Assembly (NCBI GenBank): GCA_024681795.1
Contig: JAILAD010000011.1
Location: forward strand, 1-40,619
Direction of reading: 5' to 3'
DNA: 40,619 nucleotides
Source of the DNA: Lachnospiraceae bacterium
GTDB taxonomy: Bacteria > Bacillota > Clostridia > Lachnospirales > Lachnospiraceae
Of the stretch, positions 16,829-25,453 are shown piece by piece; position 1 is the first letter of the stretch, and each line of letters begins with the position of its first letter. Under the pieces are notes generated by a model. It was not told the origin of the DNA. It searched no databases and saw only the letters and a list, made by a program, of their open reading frames with translations. The position numbers and the translations under genes were made by a program.

Positions 16829-17746
16829 ATGGGATTTTTCGGAGATTTAAAAGCCGACATTACGCAGGCCGTAGATGAGCTTACGGACGGAAGCGACGGA
16901 GAAGGCACCAGAAAAGAAAATACAAAGAAGGGCTTCGGAAGAAAGAATAAAAAGAATGCAGCCGTAAAAGTGACGGACATTAACACAACCGCGGATAATC
17001 TCTATCAGGCGGTGGATAACGGGGAAGACGAACGTTCCGAAACGGAAAAGGCACTCTGGGACGAAATCAGGGCGGATTTATCCGACGATGATAATAAAGA
17101 AAATGATTCCGTTCTGACTTCGGACGATGTTGTGGAAGAAATCGAAGAGATTCAGGAAACAGGCGAGGAAGAGCCTGAACAGAGTAACGTTGGAACCGGT
17201 TATCAGGGTGCGGCTATGGTAAATGTATTTCATAATACAATGAATACAGCAAGAACGGTAGATTTTTCCATTCCGGAAGATGAATTGTCCGATGAGGTCG
17301 GTGTCGTTACCGGAAGCATGACAGTACTCGGAAATATCTATTCTACGGGACATATGGAAATATTCGGAAACGTGGAAGGCGATGTGGAAGTAAACGGCTC
17401 TCTGCGTGTATGCGGCAGTATTACCGGAAATGTAAAAGCAAGTGAAATCATCATCGAATCCGGAAAAATCAAAGGCAACGTTACCTGTGCCACTGCGATT
17501 ACCGTTTCGGAAGGAAGTGTAATCATAGGTCAGCTGATTGCGGCAGGAACGGGTGCGGTGATTGCCGGAGCAATCAAAGGGGATATCGATGTGCATGGCC
17601 CCGTTACGCTGGAAGCCACTGCAATTGTAAAAGGTAACATCAAATCCCAGAGTGTTCAGATGGCAAACGGTGCCATGGTCGACGGAATGTGTTCCCAGTG
17701 CTATTCCGAAGTGGATTTGAGTTCTTATTTTGACAATATGATTTAG
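16829..17746 (+). CDS. Bactofilin family cytoskeletal protein
   Basis: Polymer-forming cytoskeletal scaffold of 305 residues. The start at ATG 16829 is supported by AAAGGGGG at 16813-16820; the in-frame TTG at 16799 is unlikely. Residues 1-130 are charged and probably disordered. Residues about 155-290 form the bactofilin beta-helix, with regularly spaced short strands rich in Gly, Val, Ile and Asn (GNIYSTGHMEIFGNVEGDVE, then GSLRVCGSITGNV). A short tail with two cysteines follows. Bactofilins are cytoplasmic or membrane-associated and often recruit wall-modifying enzymes; here the upstream neighbour is a membrane-anchored deacetylase. pyrH follows after 11 bases. Confidence 0.88.
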   Translation: MGFFGDLKADITQAVDELTDGSDGEGTRKENTKKGFGRKNKKNAAVKVTDINTTADNLYQAVDNGEDERSETEKALWDEIRADLSDDDNKENDSVLTSDDVVEEIEEIQETGEEEPEQSNVGTGYQGAAMVNVFHNTMNTARTVDFSIPEDELSDEVGVVTGSMTVLGNIYSTGHMEIFGNVEGDVEVNGSLRVCGSITGNVKASEIIIESGKIKGNVTCATAITVSEGSVIIGQLIAAGTGAVIAGAIKGDIDVHGPVTLEATAIVKGNIKSQSVQMANGAMVDGMCSQCYSEVDLSSYFDNMI

Positions 17747-17757
17747 GGAGAGAAGGC

Positions 17758-18453
17758 ATGAAACGAATCATTGTAAAATTAAGCGGAGAGGCGCTTGCCG
17801 GTGACAAGCATACCGGATTTGACGAGGAAACCGTAAGAAAGGTTGCGGTTCAGATTAAGGAATTAATCGACGACAAATATGAAATCGGCATCGTAATCGG
17901 CGGCGGCAATTTCTGGAGAGGAAGAAGCAGTAAAAACATCGATCGAACCAAAGCGGACCAGATCGGAATGCTGGCAACGGTAATGAACTGTATTTATACT
18001 TCCGAAATTTTCCGTTCGGTCGGAATGAAAACGGATGTATTAACGCCGTTTGCGGTGGGAAGCTTTACGAATCTTTTCTCTAAAGATCTGGCAAATGAAT
18101 GTTTTGAGGCCGGAAAAGTTGTATTTTTTGCAGGAGGAACGGGACACCCTTATTTTTCAACGGATACCGGTGTACTGCTTCGTGCAATTGAGGTCGATGC
18201 GGATGTGATTTTACTTGCAAAATCCATTGACGGCGTATATGACGCGGATCCGAATAAGGATGCAAATGCGAAGAAATATGACGAGGTTTCCATTCAGGAA
18301 GTCATCGACAAAAACCTTCAGGTTGTGGATGTTACGGCATCAATTCTTGCACGTGACAATGACATGGAAATGTATGTATTTTCCCTGAATGAGGAAAACA
18401 GTATTGTAAATACCGTGAAGGGCAATTTCCACGGAACCAGGGTTACGGTGTAG
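17758..18453 (+). CDS. pyrH: Uridylate kinase (UMP kinase)
   Basis: Cytoplasmic hexameric UMP kinase of the amino acid kinase family that makes UDP from UMP and ATP. It has 231 residues, as usual. Motifs visible: KLSGEALAG at the start, VIGGGNFWRGR, the DQIGMLATVMN segment, GGTGHPYFSTDT and DGVYDADPNKD. GGGAGAGAAGGC precedes ATG 17758. It belongs to the conserved tsf-pyrH-frr-uppS row, here split from tsf by the deacetylase/bactofilin pair. Confidence 0.97.
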   Translation: MKRIIVKLSGEALAGDKHTGFDEETVRKVAVQIKELIDDKYEIGIVIGGGNFWRGRSSKNIDRTKADQIGMLATVMNCIYTSEIFRSVGMKTDVLTPFAVGSFTNLFSKDLANECFEAGKVVFFAGGTGHPYFSTDTGVLLRAIEVDADVILLAKSIDGVYDADPNKDANAKKYDEVSIQEVIDKNLQVVDVTASILARDNDMEMYVFSLNEENSIVNTVKGNFHGTRVTV

Positions 18454-18560
18454 GTTTTAAAAGATGACGGCATTAAAACTGTGATGCAGGCATCGTTAAA
18501 AAATAAAACAAAATGCGTCTCACCGATGTAAAGGAGAGGGGCGAAAACGGGGAGGTTATT

Positions 18561-19115
18561 ATGAACGAACAAGTAAAAACGTATGACGAGAAGATGAAAA
18601 AGACCTGTGACCATCTGAATGCAGATCTGGTTACAATCCGTGCGGGACGTGCAAATCCGCATATTCTGGACAAACTGGTAGTGGATTACTACGGAAGTCC
18701 GACACCGATTCAGCAGGTCGGCAACATTTCTGTTCCCGAGGCAAGAATGATTCAGATTGCACCCTGGGAAAAGAGCATGATTAAGGCAATTGAAAAGGCA
18801 ATTCTTGCATCCGATATCGGAATTACTCCGAGCAATGACGGAACCGTAATCCGTCTTGTTTTCCCGGAGCTTACCGAGGAACGTCGTAAAGAACTTGTGA
18901 AGGACGTAAAGAAAAAAGGTGAAGATGCCAAGGTTGCAATCCGCAACATCCGCCGTGACGGAAACGAAGCATTCAAGAAACTTTCCAAGAACGGTGATAT
19001 TTCCGAGGACGAAATCAAGGACATGGAAGACGATCTTCAGAAGAGTACGGATAAGTATATCAAAGAAGTGGATAAATCCGTGGAAGAGAAGTCCAAGGAG
19101 ATTATGACGGTATAA
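18561..19115 (+). CDS. frr: Ribosome recycling factor
   Basis: Factor that, with EF-G, splits post-termination ribosomes. The start at ATG 18561 ([15 protein letters not shown]) has GGGGAGG directly upstream and gives 184 residues, the standard RRF length; the in-frame start at 18513 would add 16 non-family residues. Recognised by [16 protein letters not shown], the [17 protein letters not shown] strand region and the helix [20 protein letters not shown]. The 107 bases between pyrH and frr contain no gene. Confidence 0.97.
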   Translation: MNEQVKTYDEKMKKTCDHLNADLVTIRAGRANPHILDKLVVDYYGSPTPIQQVGNISVPEARMIQIAPWEKSMIKAIEKAILASDIGITPSNDGTVIRLVFPELTEERRKELVKDVKKKGEDAKVAIRNIRRDGNEAFKKLSKNGDISEDEIKDMEDDLQKSTDKYIKEVDKSVEEKSKEIMTV

Positions 19116-19140
19116 AATAACTGCAACAGGTGGTTTGGTA

Positions 19141-19857
19141 ATGAGCGAAGAAAAGAAGAAGGTTCCCGCTCACGTAGCGATTATTATGGACGGGAACGGA
19201 AGATGGGCAAAATCCAAGGGACTGCCGCGTACCATGGGACACGCAAAGGGTGCGCAGAATCTCGAGGATATGCTTTATATTGCGGATGAACTCGGAATAA
19301 AATACCTGACCGTGTATGCATTTTCCACGGAGAACTGGAAGCGCAGTGAGGATGAAGTCATGGCGCTTATGAACTTATTCCGTGAGTATCTGCGAAACGG
19401 TTTTAAGAAGGCTGCACGCAATAACGTACGCATCCGCGTAATCGGATATCGTCCCGGCCTTCCGAAGGATTTGCAGGACCTGGCAGACGAGCTGGAGGAA
19501 TTTTCGAAAGACAATACCGGTCTGCAGTTTCAGATTGCCTTAAATTACGGCTCCCGGGATGAGATTACGAGAGCGGTGAAGCAGATTGCGGAAGATGTAA
19601 AGAACGGAAAAATTTCTCCGGAGGATATCACGGAGGATACCATTTCCAAACATCTTGATACCGCCGATATTCCGGATCCGGATCTGATGATTCGTACAAG
19701 CGGAGAGCAGAGACTGTCCAATTATCTGCTCTGGCAGCTTGCGTATACCGAGTTTTATTATACGGATACCCACTGGCCCGTATTCGGAAAGAAGGACCTG
19801 CAGGAAGCAATTGAGTGGTACGGTAATCGTGACCGCAGATACGGAAATGCCAAATAG
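19141..19857 (+). CDS. uppS: Isoprenyl transferase (undecaprenyl diphosphate synthase)
   Basis: cis-Prenyltransferase that makes the C55 lipid carrier for wall synthesis. The 238-residue protein starts at ATG 19141 after AGGTGG (19128-19133). Motifs: AIIMDGNGRWAKSKG with the catalytic Asp, GHAKGAQN, YAFSTENWKRS, and the C-terminal RTSGEQRLSNYLLWQLAYTE. It is followed by cdsA, dxr and rseP as in B. subtilis. Confidence 0.96.
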   Translation: MSEEKKKVPAHVAIIMDGNGRWAKSKGLPRTMGHAKGAQNLEDMLYIADELGIKYLTVYAFSTENWKRSEDEVMALMNLFREYLRNGFKKAARNNVRIRVIGYRPGLPKDLQDLADELEEFSKDNTGLQFQIALNYGSRDEITRAVKQIAEDVKNGKISPEDITEDTISKHLDTADIPDPDLMIRTSGEQRLSNYLLWQLAYTEFYYTDTHWPVFGKKDLQEAIEWYGNRDRRYGNAK

Positions 19858-19881
19858 TTACGAACAGGGTACTGACTGGAC

Positions 19882-19912
19882 ACAGATGCCGGCAAAAGTA
19901 CAGATGCCGGCA
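19882..19912 (+). repeat. Short direct repeat between uppS and cdsA
   Basis: ACAGATGCCGGCA occurs twice, at 19882-19894 and 19900-19912, with an 18-base period. It lies in the 84-base non-coding gap; the GCCGGC cores are self-complementary. Role unknown. Confidence 0.7.
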
Positions 19913-19941
19913 GAATAAACGAAGGAAACCATAAGATAGCG

Positions 19942-20877
19942 ATGCCTGAAAAAAACGATAAGAAACAAGCGATGAACAAATTTCTGACCCGCGTCATTTC
20001 CGGTGCTGTAATTCTCATTATTACGGTTGTTCTCGGAATTGTGGGAGGTCCCGTACTCGGGGCTGCTCTTTGCATTATCGCATGCATCGGGTATGTGGAG
20101 TTCACCAATGCCACGAAAGTAAGAGAAGAGGGACACCGGTTCAATGCCCTTCAGGTTGTCGGCCTCGTCACCATTGTGGCTTATTACGGGGCACTTCTTT
20201 TACAGGATGACATGTACTGTCCCGAAACCGTGAAGGAATGGCTTTCCAAGAATGTCGGAACATTCAATCTGTTTACGGTTTTAATCCTTCTCATATTTGT
20301 AGTCGGATTTATCGGAATTCTGTATGTTTATATTTTTACTTATCCGAAGTTTAAATTTCAGCAGATTTCAAATGCCGTATTCGGTATTCTGTATTTAGGT
20401 CTTACATTATCCTTTATTTATTACATCAGAGAGCTGCCGGGCGGAATTTTCCTTGTGTGGATGCCCTTTATTTCCGCGTGGTTTTCCGATACCTGCGCAT
20501 ATCTTGTGGGTGTTACGCTCGGAAAACATAAAATGACGCCGAAACTGAGCCCGAAAAAGACCTACGAAGGTGCTGCGGGTGGAATAGTCGGTGCAACACT
20601 CGGAAGCATTATACTCGGCATTATTTACACAATTGTACATAAAGCCGGAGCCGTTTCCGTTCTGAGTTTTGCCTGTATGGGATTCGTCGGTTCGCTGGCA
20701 TCAATGTGCGGTGACCTTGCCGCATCGGCAATTAAGAGAAACAACGACGTAAAGGATTTCGGTAAAATCATTCCCGGACACGGCGGCATACTGGATCGTT
20801 TTGATTCGGTGATTTTTACCGCTCCGATGGTTTATTTCCTGATGTCGTTATTATTACAGTTTGCTGAGGTAAGCTGA
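19942..20877 (+). CDS. cdsA: Phosphatidate cytidylyltransferase
   Basis: Integral membrane enzyme that converts phosphatidic acid and CTP to CDP-diacylglycerol. The 311 residues contain about eight hydrophobic segments and the family signature near the end (SAIKRNNDVKDFGKIIPGHG followed by GILDRFDS). The start could be 19942 (MPEKNDKKQ) or 19972 (MNKFLTRVISG); neither has a strong ribosome site, and the second matches shorter family members better. dxr begins one base after the stop. Confidence 0.94.
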   Translation: MPEKNDKKQAMNKFLTRVISGAVILIITVVLGIVGGPVLGAALCIIACIGYVEFTNATKVREEGHRFNALQVVGLVTIVAYYGALLLQDDMYCPETVKEWLSKNVGTFNLFTVLILLIFVVGFIGILYVYIFTYPKFKFQQISNAVFGILYLGLTLSFIYYIRELPGGIFLVWMPFISAWFSDTCAYLVGVTLGKHKMTPKLSPKKTYEGAAGGIVGATLGSIILGIIYTIVHKAGAVSVLSFACMGFVGSLASMCGDLAASAIKRNNDVKDFGKIIPGHGGILDRFDSVIFTAPMVYFLMSLLLQFAEVS

Positions 20878-20878
20878 T

Positions 20879-22027
20879 ATGGAGAAAAGAATTGTTATTC
20901 TGGGGTCTACCGGTTCCATAGGTACCCAGACACTTGAAATAGTGGATGCAAATCCCGAACTGAAGGTGGTGGCACTTGCTGCCGGCCGGAATGCGGTTCT
21001 CATGGAAAAGCAGATCCGGAAGTATATGCCGGAATATGCGGTTATGTGGGATGAGACTGCAGCGACGGATTTAAAGAACCGTGTGGCTGATTTACAGGTG
21101 GAAATTCGGTCCGGAATGGACGGGCTTCTGTTTATTTCCACGCTGGAACAGTATGATATTCTGGTAACCGCAATTGTCGGGATGATCGGAATTCGTCCGA
21201 CAATTGCAGCACTTAATAAGAAAAAAACAATTGCGCTTGCCAATAAAGAAACGCTTGTTACGGCGGGACATATCATTATGCCTTTGTCGGAACGGATGAA
21301 TGCGCCGATTTACCCCGTGGACAGCGAGCATTCCGCAATTTTCCAGTCCCTTCAGGGAATGCCGAAAAACAGAATCGAAAAAATTCTTCTTACCGCATCC
21401 GGCGGTCCTTTCCGCGGAAAGAAGAGAGAAGAACTTGCTGATATAAAAGTCGAAGATGCACTGAAACATCCGAATTGGTCCATGGGAAGAAAAATCACAA
21501 TCGATTCCGCTACCTTAGTGAATAAAGGTCTTGAAATGATTGAGGCAAAATGGCTGTTCGGTGTGGAGATGGATAAAGTGAAAGTGCTGATTCATCCGCA
21601 AAGTATTCTGCATTCCGCGGTACAGTATGTGGATGGCGGAATTATCGGTCAGATGGGAGTTCCGGATATGAAACTTCCGATTCAGTATGCGCTTTTTTAT
21701 CCCGACAGGCTTCCGATGGACACGCCGAGAGTTGATTTTACGTCTCTTCAGAGTATGACCTTTGAAGAACCGGACGAGGAAACGTTTTTGGGACTTCCGT
21801 TTGCGAAGAAAGCATCTGCAACCGGAGGCACGATGCCGACGGTATTTAATGCAGCCAACGAAAAAGCGGTTGCGCTTTTCCTGGACAGGAAGATTAAATT
21901 CCTTGAAATATACGATCTGATTCAGGCTTCCATGGAAAATCACAAGGCGGTGCAAAATCCCACCGTAGATGAGATTCTTGCGGCGGAAGCGGAGACATAC
22001 GAATTTATCGCAGGGAAGCTTTCGTAA
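20879..22027 (+). CDS. dxr: 1-deoxy-D-xylulose 5-phosphate reductoisomerase
   Basis: Second enzyme of the MEP isoprenoid pathway: NADPH- and metal-dependent conversion of DXP to MEP. The 382-residue protein has the NADPH-binding GSTGSIGTQTLE at the start, ANKETLVTAG, the metal/substrate segment PVDSEHSAIFQ, the flexible-loop region ASGGPFRG, and HPQSILHSAVQYVDG. The ribosome site (GAGG) lies inside the end of cdsA, so the two are coupled. The window also carries ispG, a later step of the same pathway. Confidence 0.97.
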   Translation: MEKRIVILGSTGSIGTQTLEIVDANPELKVVALAAGRNAVLMEKQIRKYMPEYAVMWDETAATDLKNRVADLQVEIRSGMDGLLFISTLEQYDILVTAIVGMIGIRPTIAALNKKKTIALANKETLVTAGHIIMPLSERMNAPIYPVDSEHSAIFQSLQGMPKNRIEKILLTASGGPFRGKKREELADIKVEDALKHPNWSMGRKITIDSATLVNKGLEMIEAKWLFGVEMDKVKVLIHPQSILHSAVQYVDGGIIGQMGVPDMKLPIQYALFYPDRLPMDTPRVDFTSLQSMTFEEPDEETFLGLPFAKKASATGGTMPTVFNAANEKAVALFLDRKIKFLEIYDLIQASMENHKAVQNPTVDEILAAEAETYEFIAGKLS

Positions 22028-22075
22028 ACGTAATTTTGATGAAGTAAGAAAACTGTATTTTCAGAGGCAATATAA

Positions 22076-23170
22076 ATGTCTGTTATCTGGACAATTTTAT
22101 CTTTCATAATCATCTTTTCCGTGCTCGTGGTGGTTCACGAGTTCGGTCATTTTATCGTTGCAAAAGCCAACGGGATTCACGTTAAGGAATTCGGTGTCGG
22201 AATGGGTCCGAAACTTCTCGGATTTACCAAAAACGGAACGGATTATGTACTTCGTGCTCTGCCTTTCGGCGGGGCCTGTGTTTTTGACGAGGAAGATCCT
22301 TTTGAGGATGAGGAAGATGAGGCAAAGAAAGAAGAGAATCCGCTTGAAAATTCAGAGAATCAATATGGCGGTAAATTTTCCGATGCTTCCCTTGCAGGGA
22401 GGATTGCGACGGTTCTTGCCGGCCCGGTGTTTAATATTATTCTCGGATTTGTCCTTGCGCTTATTATTGTCGGAACATGCGGGGAATATGACTGTACGGT
22501 CGGAAAGGTAATGGAAGGAATGCCTGCCGAGAAGGCAGGAATTCAGCCGGGAGACAAAATTATTTCCATTAACGGAGAGCGGATCTATCTTTTCTCCGAG
22601 ATTTCACTTCATTCGATTGCGGACAAATCGGACAACTGGGAAGTAAAATACGAAAGAAACGGTGAACTTCATGTTGTGAATGTAACCCTGCAGGCAATGG
22701 ACGGCGGCAAATACTTAGGTGTTATGTCCGCAGATAAAGTGGATTGCAGGAATTTTAAAATATTCGAATACAGCTGGTATGAAGTGCGGTACTGGTTTGT
22801 TGCTACGTTTAAGAGCTTCGGTATGCTGTTTTCCGGAAGGCTCACCAAAGATGATGTTGCGGGACCGGTCGGTATGGCGCACGTTATCGGCGAAACCATA
22901 AACCAGACCAAGCAGTACGGCGTATTGACGGTAATCATCAATCTGGTTGATATTGCCATGCTTTTATCCGTCAATTTAGCCATTATGAATCTGCTTCCGT
23001 TCCCGGCTCTGGACGGCGGAAGACTGATCTTTTTACTGGCGGAGCTGATTATCCGAAGGAAAGTGCCGAGAAAATTCGAGGCAATCGTGACCCTTATCGG
23101 ATTCGGTGCATTGATGCTTTTGATGGTATTTGTGCTTGTGAATGATGTTTCAAGGTTTTTCAGGAAGTAG
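22076..23170 (+). CDS. rseP: Site-2 intramembrane metalloprotease RseP/RasP
   Basis: Membrane zinc protease that cuts anti-sigma factors and other membrane segments (regulated intramembrane proteolysis). The 364-residue protein has the zinc motif HEFGH in the first membrane segment, an acidic insert DEEDPFEDEEDEAKK in the loop that follows, a PDZ domain at about 140-220 (MPAEKAGIQPGDKIISING), and the second metal motif NLLPFPALDGGRL near the end. It is in its usual place after dxr. Its substrate is not evident in this window. Confidence 0.95.
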   Translation: MSVIWTILSFIIIFSVLVVVHEFGHFIVAKANGIHVKEFGVGMGPKLLGFTKNGTDYVLRALPFGGACVFDEEDPFEDEEDEAKKEENPLENSENQYGGKFSDASLAGRIATVLAGPVFNIILGFVLALIIVGTCGEYDCTVGKVMEGMPAEKAGIQPGDKIISINGERIYLFSEISLHSIADKSDNWEVKYERNGELHVVNVTLQAMDGGKYLGVMSADKVDCRNFKIFEYSWYEVRYWFVATFKSFGMLFSGRLTKDDVAGPVGMAHVIGETINQTKQYGVLTVIINLVDIAMLLSVNLAIMNLLPFPALDGGRLIFLLAELIIRRKVPRKFEAIVTLIGFGALMLLMVFVLVNDVSRFFRK

Positions 23171-23183
23171 ATTATTTCTGAAA

Positions 23184-23268
23184 TTGTTTAAGTATTCTTT
23201 AGTTGTTTATACATTCTTTAATTGTTTAATATTCTTTAATGGTTTAAATATTCTTTAATGGTTTTCTT
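23184..23268 (+). repeat. AT-rich imperfect tandem repeat after rseP
   Basis: About four copies of an 18-19 base unit resembling TTGTTTAATATTCTTTAA occupy most of the 183-base gap between rseP and the PP2C-like gene. Copies differ by one to four bases. No stem-loop terminator was found here. It is most likely a small satellite expansion; a protein-binding array is possible. Confidence 0.75.
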
Positions 23269-23353
23269 TTTCAATTCTGAATTCATATTATTTATCAAAA
23301 ACATTTAGAACAATATCTCTTAAATCAATAAAATATGATGAAACGGAGCAATT

Positions 23354-23956
23354 ATGACCTATTACTATGCGTATTTATGGGATTGTGGTCCTGTTTCGCG
23401 GCATAACCGTTTTGTTCTTGCAGTTGAAAATGTCATGACAACCGGCGGTCAGGCACTGCTGTCGGTTCTTACGGAGTCTGAGGAATTCGCGGAAACGGCA
23501 GTCTCGTGGTATTACGGGGAGGGACTTTTCATCCTGCGGGAATGGGGGATGTGCCGGCAAATAAGGAGTACATTCCTTCGGAATATAAGCGGGAAAGCAC
23601 CGTGCGGAAGCATGATTCTTTTGTATAAAAAACAATACTTCAGTTATTCAAACGGGCAATTAAGCCTTTCTGTATTTCAAAACGGGGAATCCCCGAACTT
23701 CACAAATCATACCGGAGAAAACTGTAAATTCGGAAAAATCAAAGCCGGAGATTCGGCATTGTTATGTTCAAACAGTCTCTTTTCCAATATGGCTCCCGAA
23801 GTCATTTTACGCAAGCTGAATGGAGCGCATCAACCCGGTCAGGCTTTGGAACCGGAAGAAAAGATTCAGAAAAGTTTTGATGAAATAAAAAGGCGGATCC
23901 GCAGCAGGGGCGGGAAAGAGGAGATTGCTGCAATTTTTATTCAAACGGATAAATGA
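23354..23956 (+). CDS. Divergent PP2C-like protein, probably without phosphatase activity
   Basis: A 200-residue protein with GGAG at 23344-23347 before ATG 23354. The fold pattern resembles PPM/PP2C phosphatases: LWDCGPVSRHNRFVLAV recalls the N-terminal GxVRxxNED strand, CGSMILLYKKQYFSYSNGQ recalls GTT..AxxxGDSR, and KAGDSALLCSNSLFSNM recalls the PGDxxLLCSDGL motif. The metal-binding aspartates are absent: no DGMGG, no GDSR, and CSN in place of CSD. It is also shorter than the usual 240 residues. It ends 21 bases before a Ser/Thr kinase gene, the typical partner of bacterial PP2C. I infer a pseudo-phosphatase or sensor paired with the kinase; the family call is moderate. Confidence 0.55.
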   Translation: MTYYYAYLWDCGPVSRHNRFVLAVENVMTTGGQALLSVLTESEEFAETAVSWYYGEGLFILREWGMCRQIRSTFLRNISGKAPCGSMILLYKKQYFSYSNGQLSLSVFQNGESPNFTNHTGENCKFGKIKAGDSALLCSNSLFSNMAPEVILRKLNGAHQPGQALEPEEKIQKSFDEIKRRIRSRGGKEEIAAIFIQTDK

Positions 23957-23977
23957 AAGTGACGGAAAGAAGGTTTT

Positions 23978-25054
23978 ATGATAGAAGGATTCAGGAAGGA
24001 AAACATAATCGGAAAAGGCGACCAGATTTCAAAATATATGAAAGCCGGGGTCCTCGGAAAGGGCAGAAACGGAGAAGTCCTGCTGGTTTTCGACACCAAT
24101 ACGGAACAGTATTATGCAATGAAAAGATTCCATGACAGGAAGGAAGCGGAAAAAGAGGCGGAGATTCTTAAGAAATCCGATCATCCCGGGATTCCGAAAC
24201 TTCATGACTTTTTTATTCAGGAAGAAGAAGCGTATCTGGTAACGGAGTATGTGAAGGGGATTACGCTTGAAAAGATACTGTCTTACGGACACACCGGATT
24301 GAGGGAAGATGATTATGATTACGGCGGGATGTGTTTCGTTCCGGAACGGTCAGGGCTGTTGGAAAAGGACGGAGACAGGTTTCGGACTGCGGTAAAGATT
24401 GCGGAAATTCTTTCCTGCCTTCACAGCCTTCCGACACCCGTGGTACACGGAGACATAAAGCCGGAAAATATCATAATTACGGAACAGAACGAAGTAAAAC
24501 TGATTGATTTCGGATCGGCGCATCTTCTTTCCGAAACACCGGAGAGAATTCTTTCAACGAGGGGTTATGCGGCGCCGGAAATGAGGGACGGAAGGAGTGG
24601 TTTGCAGGGGGATGTTTATGCATTCGGAATGGTTTTTGCGCATCTGATGAGCGGGAAGGATTTTGATTTTTCCGGGAAAGACAGAGCATTCCTGATGCGG
24701 ATGGGATTGAGCTTCAGCGAAGCCTCGATTGCGGAAAGGTGCTTAAATGCAAGGGAAAGGAAGCGATATCCCTCCGGAAGGGAGGTTTTAGCCGGATTGC
24801 TAAGATGCGACCGGAAGGAAAAAATCAGGGCGGGAATTGAGAGTCTTACCGGTTTTATATGCGTCGATATCGGCGGGGTGCTGGCGATGTACGGATTGTT
24901 AAGCTTTTTCGTCATGGGGCATTACAAGGGGAAATTTTTGCTGTTGTCGGGATGCTTCTTACTCCTGATTCGCCTGATTGCGTCTTCGGCTGACAGGAGA
25001 ACGGGAGGGAAGGATTTTTTTGTAATTTCAAGTATATTCCTTGCGGATAGATAA
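23978..25054 (+). CDS. Membrane-anchored Ser/Thr protein kinase (Hanks type), no PASTA domain
   Basis: A 358-residue kinase. Visible catalytic elements: Gly-rich loop GKGRNGEV (28-34), Lys49 in YAMKRF, Glu62 in the alpha-C helix, HGD (157-159, in place of HRD) with Lys161 and Asn164, DFG at 177-179, and APE at 199-201. HGD with Lys after it is found in many active bacterial kinases, so activity is plausible. Two hydrophobic segments at about 290-335 end the protein. There is no extracellular PASTA sensor, unlike PrkC/Stk1. AGAAGG precedes ATG 23978. It is paired with a degenerate PP2C-like gene. The pair lies between rseP and ispG and interrupts the essential cluster. Confidence 0.9.
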   Translation: MIEGFRKENIIGKGDQISKYMKAGVLGKGRNGEVLLVFDTNTEQYYAMKRFHDRKEAEKEAEILKKSDHPGIPKLHDFFIQEEEAYLVTEYVKGITLEKILSYGHTGLREDDYDYGGMCFVPERSGLLEKDGDRFRTAVKIAEILSCLHSLPTPVVHGDIKPENIIITEQNEVKLIDFGSAHLLSETPERILSTRGYAAPEMRDGRSGLQGDVYAFGMVFAHLMSGKDFDFSGKDRAFLMRMGLSFSEASIAERCLNARERKRYPSGREVLAGLLRCDRKEKIRAGIESLTGFICVDIGGVLAMYGLLSFFVMGHYKGKFLLLSGCFLLLIRLIASSADRRTGGKDFFVISSIFLADR

Positions 25055-25453
25055 AAAATGTACTGCAAAATGTATTGTTAATTGTGTTGCATTTTTGGGA
25101 GGAGTGTAATAACGATTATTGAGCTTGGAGCCGGATGACTGTAATCCGGGGAAATGAGGGAAGGATGCGCATTAAAAGTACGTCTATAATAAATCAAGTG
25201 AAAATTGAAAAAAATACGGAGAAAAGGGAGAGAAAATAACGTCCTTTTTTTGTTTATTCTATCAATTGAATGTGGTTTTGCCGATATGCTAAACTATATC
25301 TTGCGATGTTTTCCTTGTGAAAGGAAACAGACGTCGGATAAACATCCCGAAAAATGCGGGATAAACCGATGACAATGCCGGAATGAACTGCAAAGCAGCA
25401 GATTAATGACAGAACAGATTTGACGATATAATATTTTTGTAAGGAGAGACAAC
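25055..25453 (+). other. 399-base intergenic region before ispG
   Basis: No full gene is present. It holds a hairpin CCGGAT/ATCCGG at 25131-25149 and a 24-codon open frame (25165-25239, MRIKSTSIINQV...) with a good GAGGGAAGG site upstream. It also has a TATAAT at 25427-25432 that could be the -10 of ispG, with TTAATG 18 bases before it, though the leader would then be only about 15 bases. The rest is AT-rich with no repeat I could find. The 24-codon frame may be a real small protein, a leader peptide or a remnant. Confidence 0.4.

Noticed and set aside
23170-23185. CodY-box-like TTTCTGAAAT after rseP
   Set aside because: Only about 10 of 15 positions match the CodY consensus and it overlaps the rseP end and an AT-rich repeat.
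23440-23452. GGTCAGGCAC phrase resembling the polC hairpin core
   Set aside because: It lies inside a coding frame without flanking inverted repeats, so chance is the simplest explanation.
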